Source: Nonlabens ulvanivorans (GTDB taxonomy: Bacteria; Bacteroidota; Bacteroidia; Flavobacteriales; Flavobacteriaceae). Taken from it: DNA of 64,000 nt. How positions within the stretch are numbered: the first letter of the stretch is position 1; every line of letters begins with the position of its first letter. The DNA is taken from NCBI RefSeq assembly GCF_000732625.1, contig NZ_JPJI01000032.1, positions 1,493,180 through 1,557,179 on the forward strand, in the 5' to 3' direction. A program made the position numbers and the translations under genes. A model generated the notes under the pieces. That model ran no database searches. It saw only the letters and a program-made list of their open reading frames with translations, and was not told the origin of the DNA. This document shows positions 52,746 to 63,781 of the stretch, piece by piece.

Positions 52746-52780
52746 AAAAGCCCTAACTGTTTAACCAGTTGGGGCTTTCT
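52746..52780 (-). terminator. Terminator between pepD and the LamG/T9SS protein
   Basis: AAAGCCCTAACTG and CCAGTTGGGGCTTT pair with one mismatch around a TTTAA loop. U-rich tracts occur on both sides, so it may serve both convergent genes. Confidence 0.78.
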
Positions 52781-52801
52781 TATGGAATCATAAAGTCCCG
52801 A

Positions 52802-55800
52802 TTACTTTATGATTACCTTCCTTATTTGTCTACCATAACTAGTTTGCATAGTGACAATATAGTTGCCCGTTGCAATTTGGTCTACTGGTATTTTTATAAT
52901 TCCATGTTGATCGCTAACGTCCCAAGTATTAATTTGTTGACCTAACATATTTGTAAAAGTTACGGTATTGATATCCATCTGAATACCTTTCTTAATGTGT
53001 AAAGCATCTTGTCCAGCAGGTGTGAAAATTATGATATCACTTTCAGACAGTTGACTGCTATCACTACTAAGGGTTGTAGGATCATTAAATACAATTGAAA
53101 ATCGATCACTATAGTCACCTACTGCAAGTGGATCACTTACATAATTAGCATTTCTTAAGTTATAAAAAGTGTTATTAAGAGCATCTTTAAGATAAATATC
53201 TAGTGAAGGATCAACGTTTTCAAGGTCATCAATTTTAATTGAAATTGATCCTGCAGTTCCTACTTTAACATGAAGAGGTAGTACCGTAGTGATGTCTACT
53301 TGATCAATGGCTTGAATATTTAACTCTTCGTTATTTAAATTAAAAGACATATCGTCAATTTGTGGATCATATTGATAACCATCAAAAGCTCTATCAAAAC
53401 CATTGCTAGCATTAGGATCTATGGTCAATAATAACTGTCTATGAATAAGATTAGGAGAATCGAATCCAAATCTGAACTTAGGTCTTAAATCTGATGACGT
53501 ATTATAGTTAGAAAAGGGATTGTTGTTTGCATTGCTTCCTGGTGCTGCCACGAAGATACTGTTACCAGAAGCTTCAGTTACAAACTGTCTTTGATCATTT
53601 CTAAAGCGCACACTACCATTTGCAATACCTGTCACAAAGAAACCTTGTGCAACAGGAATAAATCTTTCTGGTTGTTTTACAGCTATACCACCTTGATTAA
53701 CAGATGGATGAGATGTTCCTATTGTTGCGTTACCTAATCCACCGGATAGATTATACATTGCATAACCACCTTGATACAATTGTAACTGGTGTGAGTTCCC
53801 ACCCCAATGTTCCCATAAGTATATGGTACCATCTAGATCTGGATTATCATTAATGAATTCATGTGCATCAAGGGCACTAGGATATGGGTTACCAACAAGA
53901 TATATATTACCATCAAAAACAGTTAAGTCTATATCTCCGTTATTAGGTTTTCCAACAAACACATAATTTTGATTGCTTGTAGAGGCTCCTGTACCTTTCA
54001 TAGTCCATCCTTCACCAGCTTTTAAGGTGCCGTTAGGTCCTAGGTAAGTCCAGTTAGAGTATTGTCCGGCAAGTAGGTTGGTATATTTATAGAGCCATCT
54101 ACCAGATATTGTCGCAGCTGTTGTGGCATTACCTGCAGCGCCATCTCTAACCGCTGTAGATGTCCAGTTAAGATCTCTAGGAGTATCTACAAAAGTTCCA
54201 TCTTTAAGAACATCGTTAATTGAAAAATTAGAATTGATGCTGCTTGAATTTATTAAGCTTACTGGAGAAGACCAGTAATTATAGCTAAACTTATCTGAAG
54301 TTCCTTGTTGATCTCTTTCGATTTTACCTGTACTAGTCGCTACTAAATCACTATCCGTATTTTGAATTAATTGAGACTCATTTTTTAAATCAATTGTTCC
54401 ATCTAGTAATAAATGATGGGTAACCGTAAGTCCATGATCGTTGTTCACATTAATTTGATCAGATTCCACTATAAGGCCTAATAATGTTATATCTGTATTA
54501 TTAATTTCTAATTCATGATTTGTTTTTACGATGTTCCAATCAATTTTTACCGTAGCTCCATTAATATTTCTAAAGCTTCCAGGAGTGAAAAGTTCTGATC
54601 CGTTTTCCCAAGCATTAATATCTTCCCAATCATTGTTGGCGGTTGAGATGTAGGGTAGTGGAGCCTTTTGAAGATCCATAGAGAAACGATCTCTATCAAA
54701 GAGTTGAGCGTATCCTTTATTAATAGAATTATCATTAAGTGCTGTTCCTATGTAACTGTTCAAGTCATAGTAAGCTGATAATTGATCCCAGTCTATAGAT
54801 ACAACTTCATTTTTAGTGACCGTAGTCGGTAATATTTCTCCTTCTACTTGGTTAGAAATATCTTGAATTTCTTGATTCATGATATATCTTAATTGTGACT
54901 CTGTCAGAGCTTGATTCCATATTCTTAACTCATCTAATCCACCTTTCCATTCATTATTTAAAGAACCGTTATTATTTCTACGGGCACCTATCGTGAATAG
55001 ATTTGAATTTGTAATTGGAGCAGTTTTAGTTGTTCTTTTATCTAATACACCATCAATGTATAGTTTTATAGTACCGTCATAAGTTACCGCAACATGTCTC
55101 CATACATTATTTGTTAAAGCAGTATTACTAGTTAGACTTTGGTTGGATCCATTGTTCCACCACATCACTAATCTATTACCTCTATTAAGGTAGAAATGGT
55201 ATCCAGAACCACCTTGCCTTTTTGATAAAATAGTTTTTGCATTATTACGGTCATTATCGCCATAACTGTTTACCCAAGCAGAAATTGTAAAGTTGTTATT
55301 TAAATCAACACCTTTTTCAACATTTAAATGATCGTCAGTACCATCAAACTCTAAACCTCTTGATGTGTATACTATTGCTGCTGTTCCTAAACTAAAAAAC
55401 TCTACTCCATTGAAGTCATATTTAACTCTATAGTAATCACCATCTTCTTCAAAAAAAAGTGTTTTAAAATTTGTGCTAAAGTTTTCGTCATCTGCTACAA
55501 GTAGAACATATTCCATGTCTGCGGTAATAGCTGGTAGACCCGTTAAATCATTTTTATGAACTCTTATTTCAACGGTAGGAATATCTGAATTCACTTCTGA
55601 TATTTTCCAAACACGATTCATTTTATCTGTAGTGGTTGTTACCGTGTTTGTTAAACCAACTTGATATGCAACAGGAGTAGGACTAGTGTCTGTATCACCA
55701 CCATTATGTCCCCAAATTAAAAACTCCTTATCCGTTTCAAAAGTATTTAGATTATCAGACCCTATATCTTCAACATCACCTAGTCCTATTGCAATAATAG

Positions 55801-58138
55801 AAGTAGAATTTTCACTTTTAGATTGTTTCTGATTCAACTCTGATTCGTCATCCCTTCCTATGGCTGCGACATCATAATTATAACTTGTGTTAGAACTATA
55901 GTCCCAAATCATGTTGTTACTAGAATCTATATAATCCCAGTCTGCCTGATGATCATCTAATGTACTTGCTGGTTCATGTAAGGTAATACCATTTTTTATA
56001 GCTAGGTAAGAGTAAACTTTTTGCTGATCATCTATAGCCAGTCGATCAGAATAACTAAAAACTTCTGTTATCTGACCGTTCAAGTGTGTCTCAAAAGGTA
56101 AACCGTTCAATTGATACCTACCAGCACCTAAGTAGTATGCTTTATCTAAAAATCCATTAAAAAGTAATGTTTCACCACTAGATGATGTAACACCATTTGC
56201 ATTATCTACCTTTCTACCGTTAATGTAAATTTCGGTACTATTATTAGATGGGTCATTTTTAACATTAATGATGTTAACATCATTAAAAGTTCTTGTGGGG
56301 TCACTATATGCTCTTCCATAGCTTAGTAGGTTATCTGTTAATGCTGTCGGAACTGTTTCCACACTATGAGCTAGAACCTCATCGTTATATCTAGCAGAGA
56401 CTGGTCCCCAACCTAGACCAGAAGGATCTTTTGCCGGGTTTTCTGAAGATACTTTTGCACTTAGAAGCATCGTCTCTCCAGCATTTGAACTACTAATATC
56501 TAAAGTAGATTTAACAACGATCCAATAATCATTTGAATTAAATCCAGCTTTTCCTTTCATGTGCTGTTGAGAAGCTCTATCAAAATCAACTGCAGGATTA
56601 AAATTCACATTTTTGTCGACATTATTTACATAAAAGGGTGCATTTAGACTAGCTTCTTTAGCGTCGTTATCTAAGGCTAAATCTTCCCAAGTTAAAATTT
56701 GTGTTCCATCAGTACTTGCAATATCTGATGCTCTAAGCCATAGGGATAAATCATCACTTACATTTGCTGGTCCATCAGGTGCAACAGGGATTGTATTAGG
56801 AATACCTCTTAACATGATATTATCGACTAATACACCATCATCTCTAGTGTTATCTCCATCTGATGCAAATACAACTCTAAATTTTACTAAAGGATTATTA
56901 TTAAGTATAGCAGGTAATTCATGAGAAGCATTTTCAAATCGACTATCTGCAGTACCTAAGGTAGAATTATCACCTACCCAACCATGTGAATCATTGGATA
57001 ATGCATCCACATTATTACCATTGTACCAGTTCACGCCAGAGTTTTGTGCACCTAATACATCCCAGGTAAGACCATTGTTTGCGCTGTACTCTACGCGCAT
57101 ACCATCATTTACATCATTGGTGTTAGTTCTAAAATCTAGTTGAAATTCTAGATTTGTATAGCCTAATGTAGAAATCGTTGGACTCTCTAGGGTCGCCCTA
57201 GCATCACGAGGATAATTATTGAAGTTATCTGTATAAAAATATAATCCTTCTCCGTTTTCAAAAGTGGTACCTAAAGTCCAATTTAGATTTGTTCCATTAC
57301 TAGTCCATCCATTTGCTCCAGAATCAAAGTTTTCATAAAAGAATGTACTTTTTTTAGCAGTAGAGGTAGAGGTTACTTCAAAGGTGTAAGAGGCTTCATC
57401 TGGATCGTTAGAGTTAATAGTACAAGTTGCAGAACTTGTACCAGGCGTAGGTCTAGTAACATATGCAAAAAAACTTAAGGAGCCACCACCAGGAATTATT
57501 CCTGTAGGCTGTTCTACAACATCATAAAATGCACCACCTGCTCCAAAAAATGTCACTGGATTACTACCTGACATTATTAATTCTTGTCCTCCTAAATTGT
57601 TGATGGTGAATTTTCTATATATTCTTTTAGGACCTTCTACATTCCCAAAATCTGTATTGTTAGCTGTACTTGTTCCGGTAGCACCATCAGCTATTTCAAT
57701 ATTATTTGCGGTGATAGAAATGTCTGGTGTATTACAGGAAAGATTACTACCTGTAACATCAAAACTCTCTGTAGAGCTATTTCCTGCACCTAAGGCAAAT
57801 ACATATGAATTTGCTGTGCCTATATTAATGACAATATTTCCACCACCATTCCATCCATCACCAAAGGAATCACTTAAAACGACCCTATAGTTGTTTGCAA
57901 CAGGTAAACAACCTAATGATACAGTGGTAGTATAATTACCATTTGCACCTGTAAAACATCGTGCTGGATCACAATAAGTTGCGACCAGGTTATTGCTAGG
58001 GTCAAATATTTCAATTCGATTATCACCTGACCAGCTAGGCCAGTTAATGTCTATTGACACACTATTTTGTTGCGCATTAGAAATAAAAACTCCTGTGGTT
58101 AAAAAGAAGAATAGTAGAGATAGTAAATTAAGTTTCAT
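52802..58138 (-). CDS. Giant T9SS type A surface protein with LamG domain (paralogue 1)
   Basis: The product has 1,778 residues. A signal peptide (about 1-22) is followed by an N-terminal beta domain (VSIDINWPSWSGDNRIEIFD, FGDGWNGGG). A choice-of-anchor/HYDIN-like domain (about 140-262, SNDPDEASYTFEV) and a jelly-roll domain (about 268-445, FYENFDSGANGWTS) come next. A region with SDDLSLWLRASDI and GLPFETHLNGQITEVFSYSD (about 460-720) is followed by a LamG/concanavalin-like domain (about 929-1100, FTISAWVNSYG, NVWRHVAVTYDGTIKLYIDG). A long unknown beta region ends in the sorting tail GQQINTWDVSDQ to IRKVIIK. It is probably a surface adhesin or carbohydrate-binding protein; no catalytic residues are visible. 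It is a tandem paralogue of the 1,788-residue protein, 123 bp upstream. Confidence 0.8.
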   Translation of the reverse strand: MKLNLLSLLFFFLTTGVFISNAQQNSVSIDINWPSWSGDNRIEIFDPSNNLVATYCDPARCFTGANGNYTTTVSLGCLPVANNYRVVLSDSFGDGWNGGGNIVINIGTANSYVFALGAGNSSTESFDVTGSNLSCNTPDISITANNIEIADGATGTSTANNTDFGNVEGPKRIYRKFTINNLGGQELIMSGSNPVTFFGAGGAFYDVVEQPTGIIPGGGSLSFFAYVTRPTPGTSSATCTINSNDPDEASYTFEVTSTSTAKKSTFFYENFDSGANGWTSNGTNLNWTLGTTFENGEGLYFYTDNFNNYPRDARATLESPTISTLGYTNLEFQLDFRTNTNDVNDGMRVEYSANNGLTWDVLGAQNSGVNWYNGNNVDALSNDSHGWVGDNSTLGTADSRFENASHELPAILNNNPLVKFRVVFASDGDNTRDDGVLVDNIMLRGIPNTIPVAPDGPANVSDDLSLWLRASDIASTDGTQILTWEDLALDNDAKEASLNAPFYVNNVDKNVNFNPAVDFDRASQQHMKGKAGFNSNDYWIVVKSTLDISSSNAGETMLLSAKVSSENPAKDPSGLGWGPVSARYNDEVLAHSVETVPTALTDNLLSYGRAYSDPTRTFNDVNIINVKNDPSNNSTEIYINGRKVDNANGVTSSSGETLLFNGFLDKAYYLGAGRYQLNGLPFETHLNGQITEVFSYSDRLAIDDQQKVYSYLAIKNGITLHEPASTLDDHQADWDYIDSSNNMIWDYSSNTSYNYDVAAIGRDDESELNQKQSKSENSTSIIAIGLGDVEDIGSDNLNTFETDKEFLIWGHNGGDTDTSPTPVAYQVGLTNTVTTTTDKMNRVWKISEVNSDIPTVEIRVHKNDLTGLPAITADMEYVLLVADDENFSTNFKTLFFEEDGDYYRVKYDFNGVEFFSLGTAAIVYTSRGLEFDGTDDHLNVEKGVDLNNNFTISAWVNSYGDNDRNNAKTILSKRQGGSGYHFYLNRGNRLVMWWNNGSNQSLTSNTALTNNVWRHVAVTYDGTIKLYIDGVLDKRTTKTAPITNSNLFTIGARRNNNGSLNNEWKGGLDELRIWNQALTESQLRYIMNQEIQDISNQVEGEILPTTVTKNEVVSIDWDQLSAYYDLNSYIGTALNDNSINKGYAQLFDRDRFSMDLQKAPLPYISTANNDWEDINAWENGSELFTPGSFRNINGATVKIDWNIVKTNHELEINNTDITLLGLIVESDQINVNNDHGLTVTHHLLLDGTIDLKNESQLIQNTDSDLVATSTGKIERDQQGTSDKFSYNYWSSPVSLINSSSINSNFSINDVLKDGTFVDTPRDLNWTSTAVRDGAAGNATTAATISGRWLYKYTNLLAGQYSNWTYLGPNGTLKAGEGWTMKGTGASTSNQNYVFVGKPNNGDIDLTVFDGNIYLVGNPYPSALDAHEFINDNPDLDGTIYLWEHWGGNSHQLQLYQGGYAMYNLSGGLGNATIGTSHPSVNQGGIAVKQPERFIPVAQGFFVTGIANGSVRFRNDQRQFVTEASGNSIFVAAPGSNANNNPFSNYNTSSDLRPKFRFGFDSPNLIHRQLLLTIDPNASNGFDRAFDGYQYDPQIDDMSFNLNNEELNIQAIDQVDITTVLPLHVKVGTAGSISIKIDDLENVDPSLDIYLKDALNNTFYNLRNANYVSDPLAVGDYSDRFSIVFNDPTTLSSDSSQLSESDIIIFTPAGQDALHIKKGIQMDINTVTFTNMLGQQINTWDVSDQHGIIKIPVDQIATGNYIVTMQTSYGRQIRKVIIK

Positions 58139-58175
58139 ATTGATTGGTCCTAAGTATGGGGAGATTTATGGATAT

Positions 58176-58193
58176 ACGCTTTCGCGAAAGCGT
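58176..58193. repeat. Dispersed palindrome copy 13
   Basis: ACGCTTTCGCGAAAGCGT, a perfect 18-bp palindrome between the two giant T9SS genes, next to the hairpin at 58202. Confidence 0.9.
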
Positions 58194-58201
58194 GATAGAT
58201 T

Positions 58202-58248
58202 AAATTTCAGGATTCAAACTAATTATAGTTTAAATCCTGAAATTTTTT
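58202..58248 (-). terminator. Long hairpin terminator after giant T9SS paralogue 2
   Basis: Arms AAATTTCAGGATTcAAACTA and its near-perfect complement form a 20-bp stem with one mismatch and a 6-nt loop. T-rich flanks occur on both strands; by position it ends the upstream minus-strand gene. Confidence 0.75.
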
Positions 58249-58261
58249 AATTGAGATGAGT

Positions 58262-61200
58262 TTACTGGATAATTACTTTTCTAGATTGAGCACCGTAGTT
58301 AGTTTCCATAGAAACGATATAATTACCACTTGCGATTTGATCTGTAGGTACAGTTATGATTCCGTTTTGATCTGATACAGTCCAAGTCTTCACTTGTTGC
58401 CCTAACATATTAGTTAAGGTGATAGAGTCGATTGTCATTTCTACACCTTTTTTAATGTTAAGGCTATGCATTCCTTGAGGAGTGTAAATGATTAGATCAT
58501 CTTCATTTAAAACGACATCATCATTACTTAGTGTTGTAGGATCATCAAATACGATGAAAAATCTGTCATTATAATTACCAGCCCATAGTTGTGGACTAGT
58601 GTAATCACTAGCTCTTAAATCATGGTAAGTATTATTAAGACCATCTTTAAGATATATTCCTTGAGTAGGATCTACATTCTCTAATTCATCTATTTTAATG
58701 GTAATGACTCCAGTCGTACCTATCTTAACATTTAAAGGTAAAATAGTACTTTGAGAGATTTGATCAATACCTTGAATATTTAAACTCTTACTACCTATTT
58801 TGAATGACATATCATCGGTCTGAGTATCGTATTGATAACCGTCAAAACCTCTATCAATTGCACTACTAGCATTAGGATCTATAGTTAATAATAATTGTCT
58901 GTGAATAACACTAGGAGAATCAAAGCCAAATCTAAATTTAGGTCGCATATCACCTTGAGTATTATAACCAGAATATGGATTACTGTTTGCATTACTACCA
59001 GGTGCTGCAACAAAGATGCTATTACCAGAAGACTCTTTTACAAACTGACGTTGATCATTACGGAATTTTACAGTACCATCAGATATTCCTGAAACAAAGA
59101 ATCCTTGAGCAACAGGAATAAAACGTCCTGGTTCTTTTGTTGCAATTCCACCTTGATTAACTGATGGGTGAGAGGTACCATAGGTTGCATTACCTAATCC
59201 ACCAGATAGGTTATACATTGCATATCCACCTTGATATTGTTGTAACTGGTGAGAGTTACCACCCCAATGTTCCCAGAAGTAAACAGTACCATCAATGTTA
59301 GGATTATCATTAATAAACTCGTGTGCATCAAGTGCGCTAGGATAAGGATTACCGACTAGGTAATCGTTACCATTATTAATAGGTAAATCGATGTCACCAT
59401 TATTAGGCTTACCTACAAATACATAATTTTGCTCATCTGCGGTTCCACCAGCACCGGTACCTTTCATAGTCCATCCTTCACCAGGACTAAGGTTTGTGTT
59501 TTGATCGACTAGTTGCCAGTTAGAATACTGACCACCAGTTTGATTACCATATTTATACAACCATCTTGAAGAAATAGTAGCAGCTGTACTAGCGGTTCCT
59601 GCTGCACCATCACGTGTATTATAGTTTGTAAAGTTTAAGTCACGAGGATTGTTAACATAAGTACCGTCTTTAAGTACACCTGCTATACTGAAACCATCAT
59701 TGTTATTAGTATTGCTGATTCTACTTACTGGTGATGTCCAGTAATTGTAGTTAAATTTATCTGCAGTTCCTTGTTGATCTCTTTCTAGGTGACCAGCACT
59801 AGTAGCAACTAGGTCACTGTCTTCGGTCTGTATTAATTGAGATTCACCTTTTAAATCAATAATACCATCTAATTCAAGATAATGTGTAATGGTAAGGCCA
59901 TGATCATTATCAACATTAATCTGTCCAGATTGTGACATTAATCCTAATAATGCAACATCTGTATTTAAAATATCAAGGTCATGGTTAGATCTAACAATGT
60001 TCCAATCGATTTTTACTGTAGCACCATCTATATTTCTGTAACTACCAGGAGTAAATTGCTTACTACCATTTTCCCAAGAGCTTTGATCTTCCCATGTTCC
60101 ATTTCCGTTTGATTCATAAGGAAGTGGAGCTGTCTGACTTTTAAGTTCAAAAAAGTTCTCGTTTGCCATACGACCATACCCTTCATTTACAGATTCATCG
60201 TTAAGAGCTGTACCGATAAAGCTATTCATACTATAGTAAGCATTAAGCTCATCCCAGTCTAAAGAGGCAATTTCATTTTTAGAAACTGTATAAGGTATGA
60301 TGGTTCCATTTACTAAATCAGAATTATTTTCTAGTTCTTGATTCATTATAAATCTAATTTGATCTGTAGATAGAGGAATGTTCCACATTCTAATTTCGTC
60401 TAGTTCACCTTTCCAGTGCTCTATAACATTACTTTCGTCTTCAAATCGAGCACCTATACTTAAAGTATTTGAATCTGCAGTCGGAGGCACTAGTGAAGCT
60501 GTATTATCAATCACACCATCAATATAAAGTGTAACATCAGATCCATTGTAAGTAACAGCGATATGTCTCCATGCATTATCTGCTACAGCAGTGTTAGAGA
60601 TAATTTCTTGTGCACCGCTATTGTTCCACCATACAGCAACTCTATTATCTGGTCTTAAATACATTTGGAATCCAGAATTCCCTGTTCTTTTTGCAACAAT
60701 GGTCTTATTAGAGCTAGTACTATTAGCACCTTCACTATAAATCCAAACGGAACATGTAAAACGACCACCTAATCCATCAGATTCTGGAATTTCAATATGA
60801 TCATCTATTCCATCAAAAGAGATACTGCGCTCTTCTTGCTTTACATAAGTAATACCAATAGTAAAGTATTTTGTACCATCAAAATCGTACTTAGCGCGCT
60901 GGTAAGAACCATCATCTTTAAAGAATGCTGTTTCTAGATTAGTTGTAAAGTTTTCGTCGTCTGCGACGATTAAAACATATTTACTGTCAGCAGTAAGTGC
61001 TGGTAGACCATTGAAGTCTGTAGTAGAAATTCTTACTTCGGTTTTAGCAACATCAGTGGTCGCAACCTCATTAATTTTCCATATACGATTGATTCTTGTT
61101 ATGTTAGTTTCTACGGCGTTTACAATACCTAAATCATAATCTAGAACAGTTGCGTAAGCATTTAAGTCTTGGCCATTGTGTCCCCATACAAGGAAGTCCT

Positions 61201-63628
61201 TATCGTTTTGGAAAGTATTACTATTATCTGTTCCTAAATCTTCAACTTTATCAAGACCTATAGCTACAATTGAAGTAGAATTTTCACTTTTAGATTGCTT
61301 TTGATTAAGATCAGAATCGTCATCTCTACCTATAGCAGCCACGTCATAATTATAATTTGTATTTAGACTGTAGTCCCATATGATATTATTGTCACTATTA
61401 AGATAATCCCAGTCTGCTCTATGATCGTCCAAAGTACTAGTAGGGTTGTGAAGTGAAACACCATTTTTAATAGCTAGGTATGAATAAATACGTTGTTGTA
61501 CAGAAGCATCTAATTTATCTCTATAACTGAAAACCTCAGTGATTTGACCATCTAAATGGGTTTCAAAAGGAAGTCCATTTAATTGATACCTTCCTGCACC
61601 TAGATAAAATGGTTTATTTGTAAAACCTTCAAAATTTAAGGTTTGATTACTAACTGTTGTTTGACCAGTAGCGTTATCAATTTTACGACCATTCAAATAC
61701 ATTTCTGTTTGATTATTTGAAGGATTGTTTTTTACATTAATAATGTGTACATCATCAAATGTTCTTGAAGCATCAGAAAATGCACGACCATAACCACTAT
61801 TTGCATCATTCTCAGAAACGGTACCTACACTATGAGCAAGAACCTCATTTGTATATCTGGCAGATACTGGTCCCCAACCTAGTCCAGATGGGTCTTTTGC
61901 AGGGTTAATAGGAGCATATTTTGCACCTAATAACATTGTCTCTCCTGCAAGAGAATTAGTCATGTTAATAGAACTTCTAACAACTATCCAGTAATCATTA
62001 GAATTAAATCCACCTTTACCTCTCATATGTTGTTGTTGAGAGCGATCAAAGTTTACAGTTGGATTGAAGTTAATATTTTGATCAATATTATTAGCAAAAG
62101 TAGGAGCACTAGATGCAATCTCGCTAGCATCATTACCTATTGCCATGTCATTCCAGTTAGTAAGTAAACTACCATCGGCCTGAGGTATGTCTTGAGATCT
62201 TAACCATAAAGTTAAATTATCACTAACATCTGCTGGTCCATCAGTAGCCATAGGTAAGGCTAGAGGAGAACCAGTAATGATAACATTGTCAATTAAAACT
62301 CCATCATCACGTTGTCCATTATTATCTGATTCAAATCTTACTCTAAATCTTACTAATGGGTTATTATATAAAGTAGCAGGTAACTCGTGTGATGCTTCTT
62401 CAAATCTACTAAGGCTAGAATCTAAGTTAGAATTGTCACCTACCCATGCATGAGCGTTATTTGCAATACCATCAGCATCATTACCATTATACCAATTATC
62501 TCCACTACCTACTGCGCCTAGAGTATTCCAAGTAGTACCGCCATTTGCACTATACTCAATGCGCATTCCATCTTCAGTATCTGCAGTATTTGTCCTGAAG
62601 TCTATCCAGAACTTTAAATTAGTATATCCTAATGTTGATATCGTAGGACTAGTTAATACAGCCTCAGCATTGTTAGGGTAATTATTAAAATTATCGGTAT
62701 ACCAGTAATCTCCTTCACCTTTTTCAAAAGTAGTACCTAGTGTCCAATTGAAAGAACCCGTGTTTGAAGTCCATCCAGCAGCACCATTATCAAAATTTTC
62801 ATAATACATGGTGTATTGAGGTGCTACAGATTGAGCGGTGATATTAAAGTTATAGGAAGCCTCATCACTATCATTACTTAATATAGTAACAGTAGCAGTA
62901 CTAATACCTGCAGTAGCTCTATTAAAGTTTATCATTATGTCTTGTGTAGCACCACCAGCGATAGTAGCATTAGGTTGGGTCGTAATTGAAAAATCAGCCG
63001 CATTTAAACCGGTAATATCCACTCTAGGTGTTCCTGTAAGGTTTAAATTATTGCTCCCAGAGTTGGTAATCACAAAAACAGAACTTAATGTTCCACTACC
63101 TTCAACGATACCTAGATCAGTACCATCTGTGGTATCTGGTGTTGTATCATTATCTGCTATTAAAACTCCATTACCGTAAATGTCAATTTCTTGAGGTCCC
63201 GATACACAAGCAGATCCACCACCATACACATTAAAATTAGCGGTAGAACTGGCACCACCACCGTGGTTAGTGCTTAATACTACATTACCACCAGAAGTGA
63301 TGGTTACATTTGCACCTGTACCATTCCATTGGTCTCCATATCTGTCATACATTCTGATTCTATAATTATTAGCATCAGTTAAACAACCCATATTCACAGA
63401 TGTATTGTAACTTGTGTTTGCACCAGTGTAACAACTTGCAGGGTTACACAGATCTAATAGAGTAGTACCACTCGGGTCGTATACACGTAAATAATTTTCA
63501 CCAGACCAGGCTGGCCAGTTAACAGTTACTATAACCTCGCTAGTCTGTGCAGCGGATATTAAAGTAATAAAGAATAATAAAGTACTAAGTAATAGATTTT
63601 TACAATTTAGGAAGGTAAAATTTTTCAT
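58262..63628 (-). CDS. Giant T9SS type A surface protein with LamG domain (paralogue 2)
   Basis: The product has 1,788 residues with the same domain order as paralogue 1. Signal peptide to about residue 28; SEVIVTVNWPAWSGENYLRVYD; HYDIN-like domain with SNDSDEASYNFNI; jelly-roll YYENFDNGAAGWTSNTG; SDNLTLWLRSQDI region; LamG domain at about 939-1110 (FDGIDDHIEI, NAWRHIAVTYNGSDVTLYID); a long beta region; and the type A sorting tail GQQVKTWTVSDQNG to SRKVIIQ. Long blocks are nearly identical to paralogue 1 (for example DPSGLGWGPVSARY and QLNGLPFETHL, and most of the 400 residues before the tail). The N-terminal domains are more diverged. Likely exported and anchored at the cell surface; ligand unknown. 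Confidence 0.8.
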   Translation of the reverse strand: MKNFTFLNCKNLLLSTLLFFITLISAAQTSEVIVTVNWPAWSGENYLRVYDPSGTTLLDLCNPASCYTGANTSYNTSVNMGCLTDANNYRIRMYDRYGDQWNGTGANVTITSGGNVVLSTNHGGGASSTANFNVYGGGSACVSGPQEIDIYGNGVLIADNDTTPDTTDGTDLGIVEGSGTLSSVFVITNSGSNNLNLTGTPRVDITGLNAADFSITTQPNATIAGGATQDIMINFNRATAGISTATVTILSNDSDEASYNFNITAQSVAPQYTMYYENFDNGAAGWTSNTGSFNWTLGTTFEKGEGDYWYTDNFNNYPNNAEAVLTSPTISTLGYTNLKFWIDFRTNTADTEDGMRIEYSANGGTTWNTLGAVGSGDNWYNGNDADGIANNAHAWVGDNSNLDSSLSRFEEASHELPATLYNNPLVRFRVRFESDNNGQRDDGVLIDNVIITGSPLALPMATDGPADVSDNLTLWLRSQDIPQADGSLLTNWNDMAIGNDASEIASSAPTFANNIDQNINFNPTVNFDRSQQQHMRGKGGFNSNDYWIVVRSSINMTNSLAGETMLLGAKYAPINPAKDPSGLGWGPVSARYTNEVLAHSVGTVSENDANSGYGRAFSDASRTFDDVHIINVKNNPSNNQTEMYLNGRKIDNATGQTTVSNQTLNFEGFTNKPFYLGAGRYQLNGLPFETHLDGQITEVFSYRDKLDASVQQRIYSYLAIKNGVSLHNPTSTLDDHRADWDYLNSDNNIIWDYSLNTNYNYDVAAIGRDDDSDLNQKQSKSENSTSIVAIGLDKVEDLGTDNSNTFQNDKDFLVWGHNGQDLNAYATVLDYDLGIVNAVETNITRINRIWKINEVATTDVAKTEVRISTTDFNGLPALTADSKYVLIVADDENFTTNLETAFFKDDGSYQRAKYDFDGTKYFTIGITYVKQEERSISFDGIDDHIEIPESDGLGGRFTCSVWIYSEGANSTSSNKTIVAKRTGNSGFQMYLRPDNRVAVWWNNSGAQEIISNTAVADNAWRHIAVTYNGSDVTLYIDGVIDNTASLVPPTADSNTLSIGARFEDESNVIEHWKGELDEIRMWNIPLSTDQIRFIMNQELENNSDLVNGTIIPYTVSKNEIASLDWDELNAYYSMNSFIGTALNDESVNEGYGRMANENFFELKSQTAPLPYESNGNGTWEDQSSWENGSKQFTPGSYRNIDGATVKIDWNIVRSNHDLDILNTDVALLGLMSQSGQINVDNDHGLTITHYLELDGIIDLKGESQLIQTEDSDLVATSAGHLERDQQGTADKFNYNYWTSPVSRISNTNNNDGFSIAGVLKDGTYVNNPRDLNFTNYNTRDGAAGTASTAATISSRWLYKYGNQTGGQYSNWQLVDQNTNLSPGEGWTMKGTGAGGTADEQNYVFVGKPNNGDIDLPINNGNDYLVGNPYPSALDAHEFINDNPNIDGTVYFWEHWGGNSHQLQQYQGGYAMYNLSGGLGNATYGTSHPSVNQGGIATKEPGRFIPVAQGFFVSGISDGTVKFRNDQRQFVKESSGNSIFVAAPGSNANSNPYSGYNTQGDMRPKFRFGFDSPSVIHRQLLLTIDPNASSAIDRGFDGYQYDTQTDDMSFKIGSKSLNIQGIDQISQSTILPLNVKIGTTGVITIKIDELENVDPTQGIYLKDGLNNTYHDLRASDYTSPQLWAGNYNDRFFIVFDDPTTLSNDDVVLNEDDLIIYTPQGMHSLNIKKGVEMTIDSITLTNMLGQQVKTWTVSDQNGIITVPTDQIASGNYIVSMETNYGAQSRKVIIQ

Positions 63629-63781
63629 AATCGTCTACAATTAATTTTTCGGGTGCGGTAAAATTAACGTAGTATACCGATGTAATTTCGCGTTTTATCT
63701 ATAAAATCGTCAAACAACCCGTTTTAAGTGTATTTCATCGATTTAATTAACAAATGTTTAAAAACGTTAAGTTTTTTTTAC

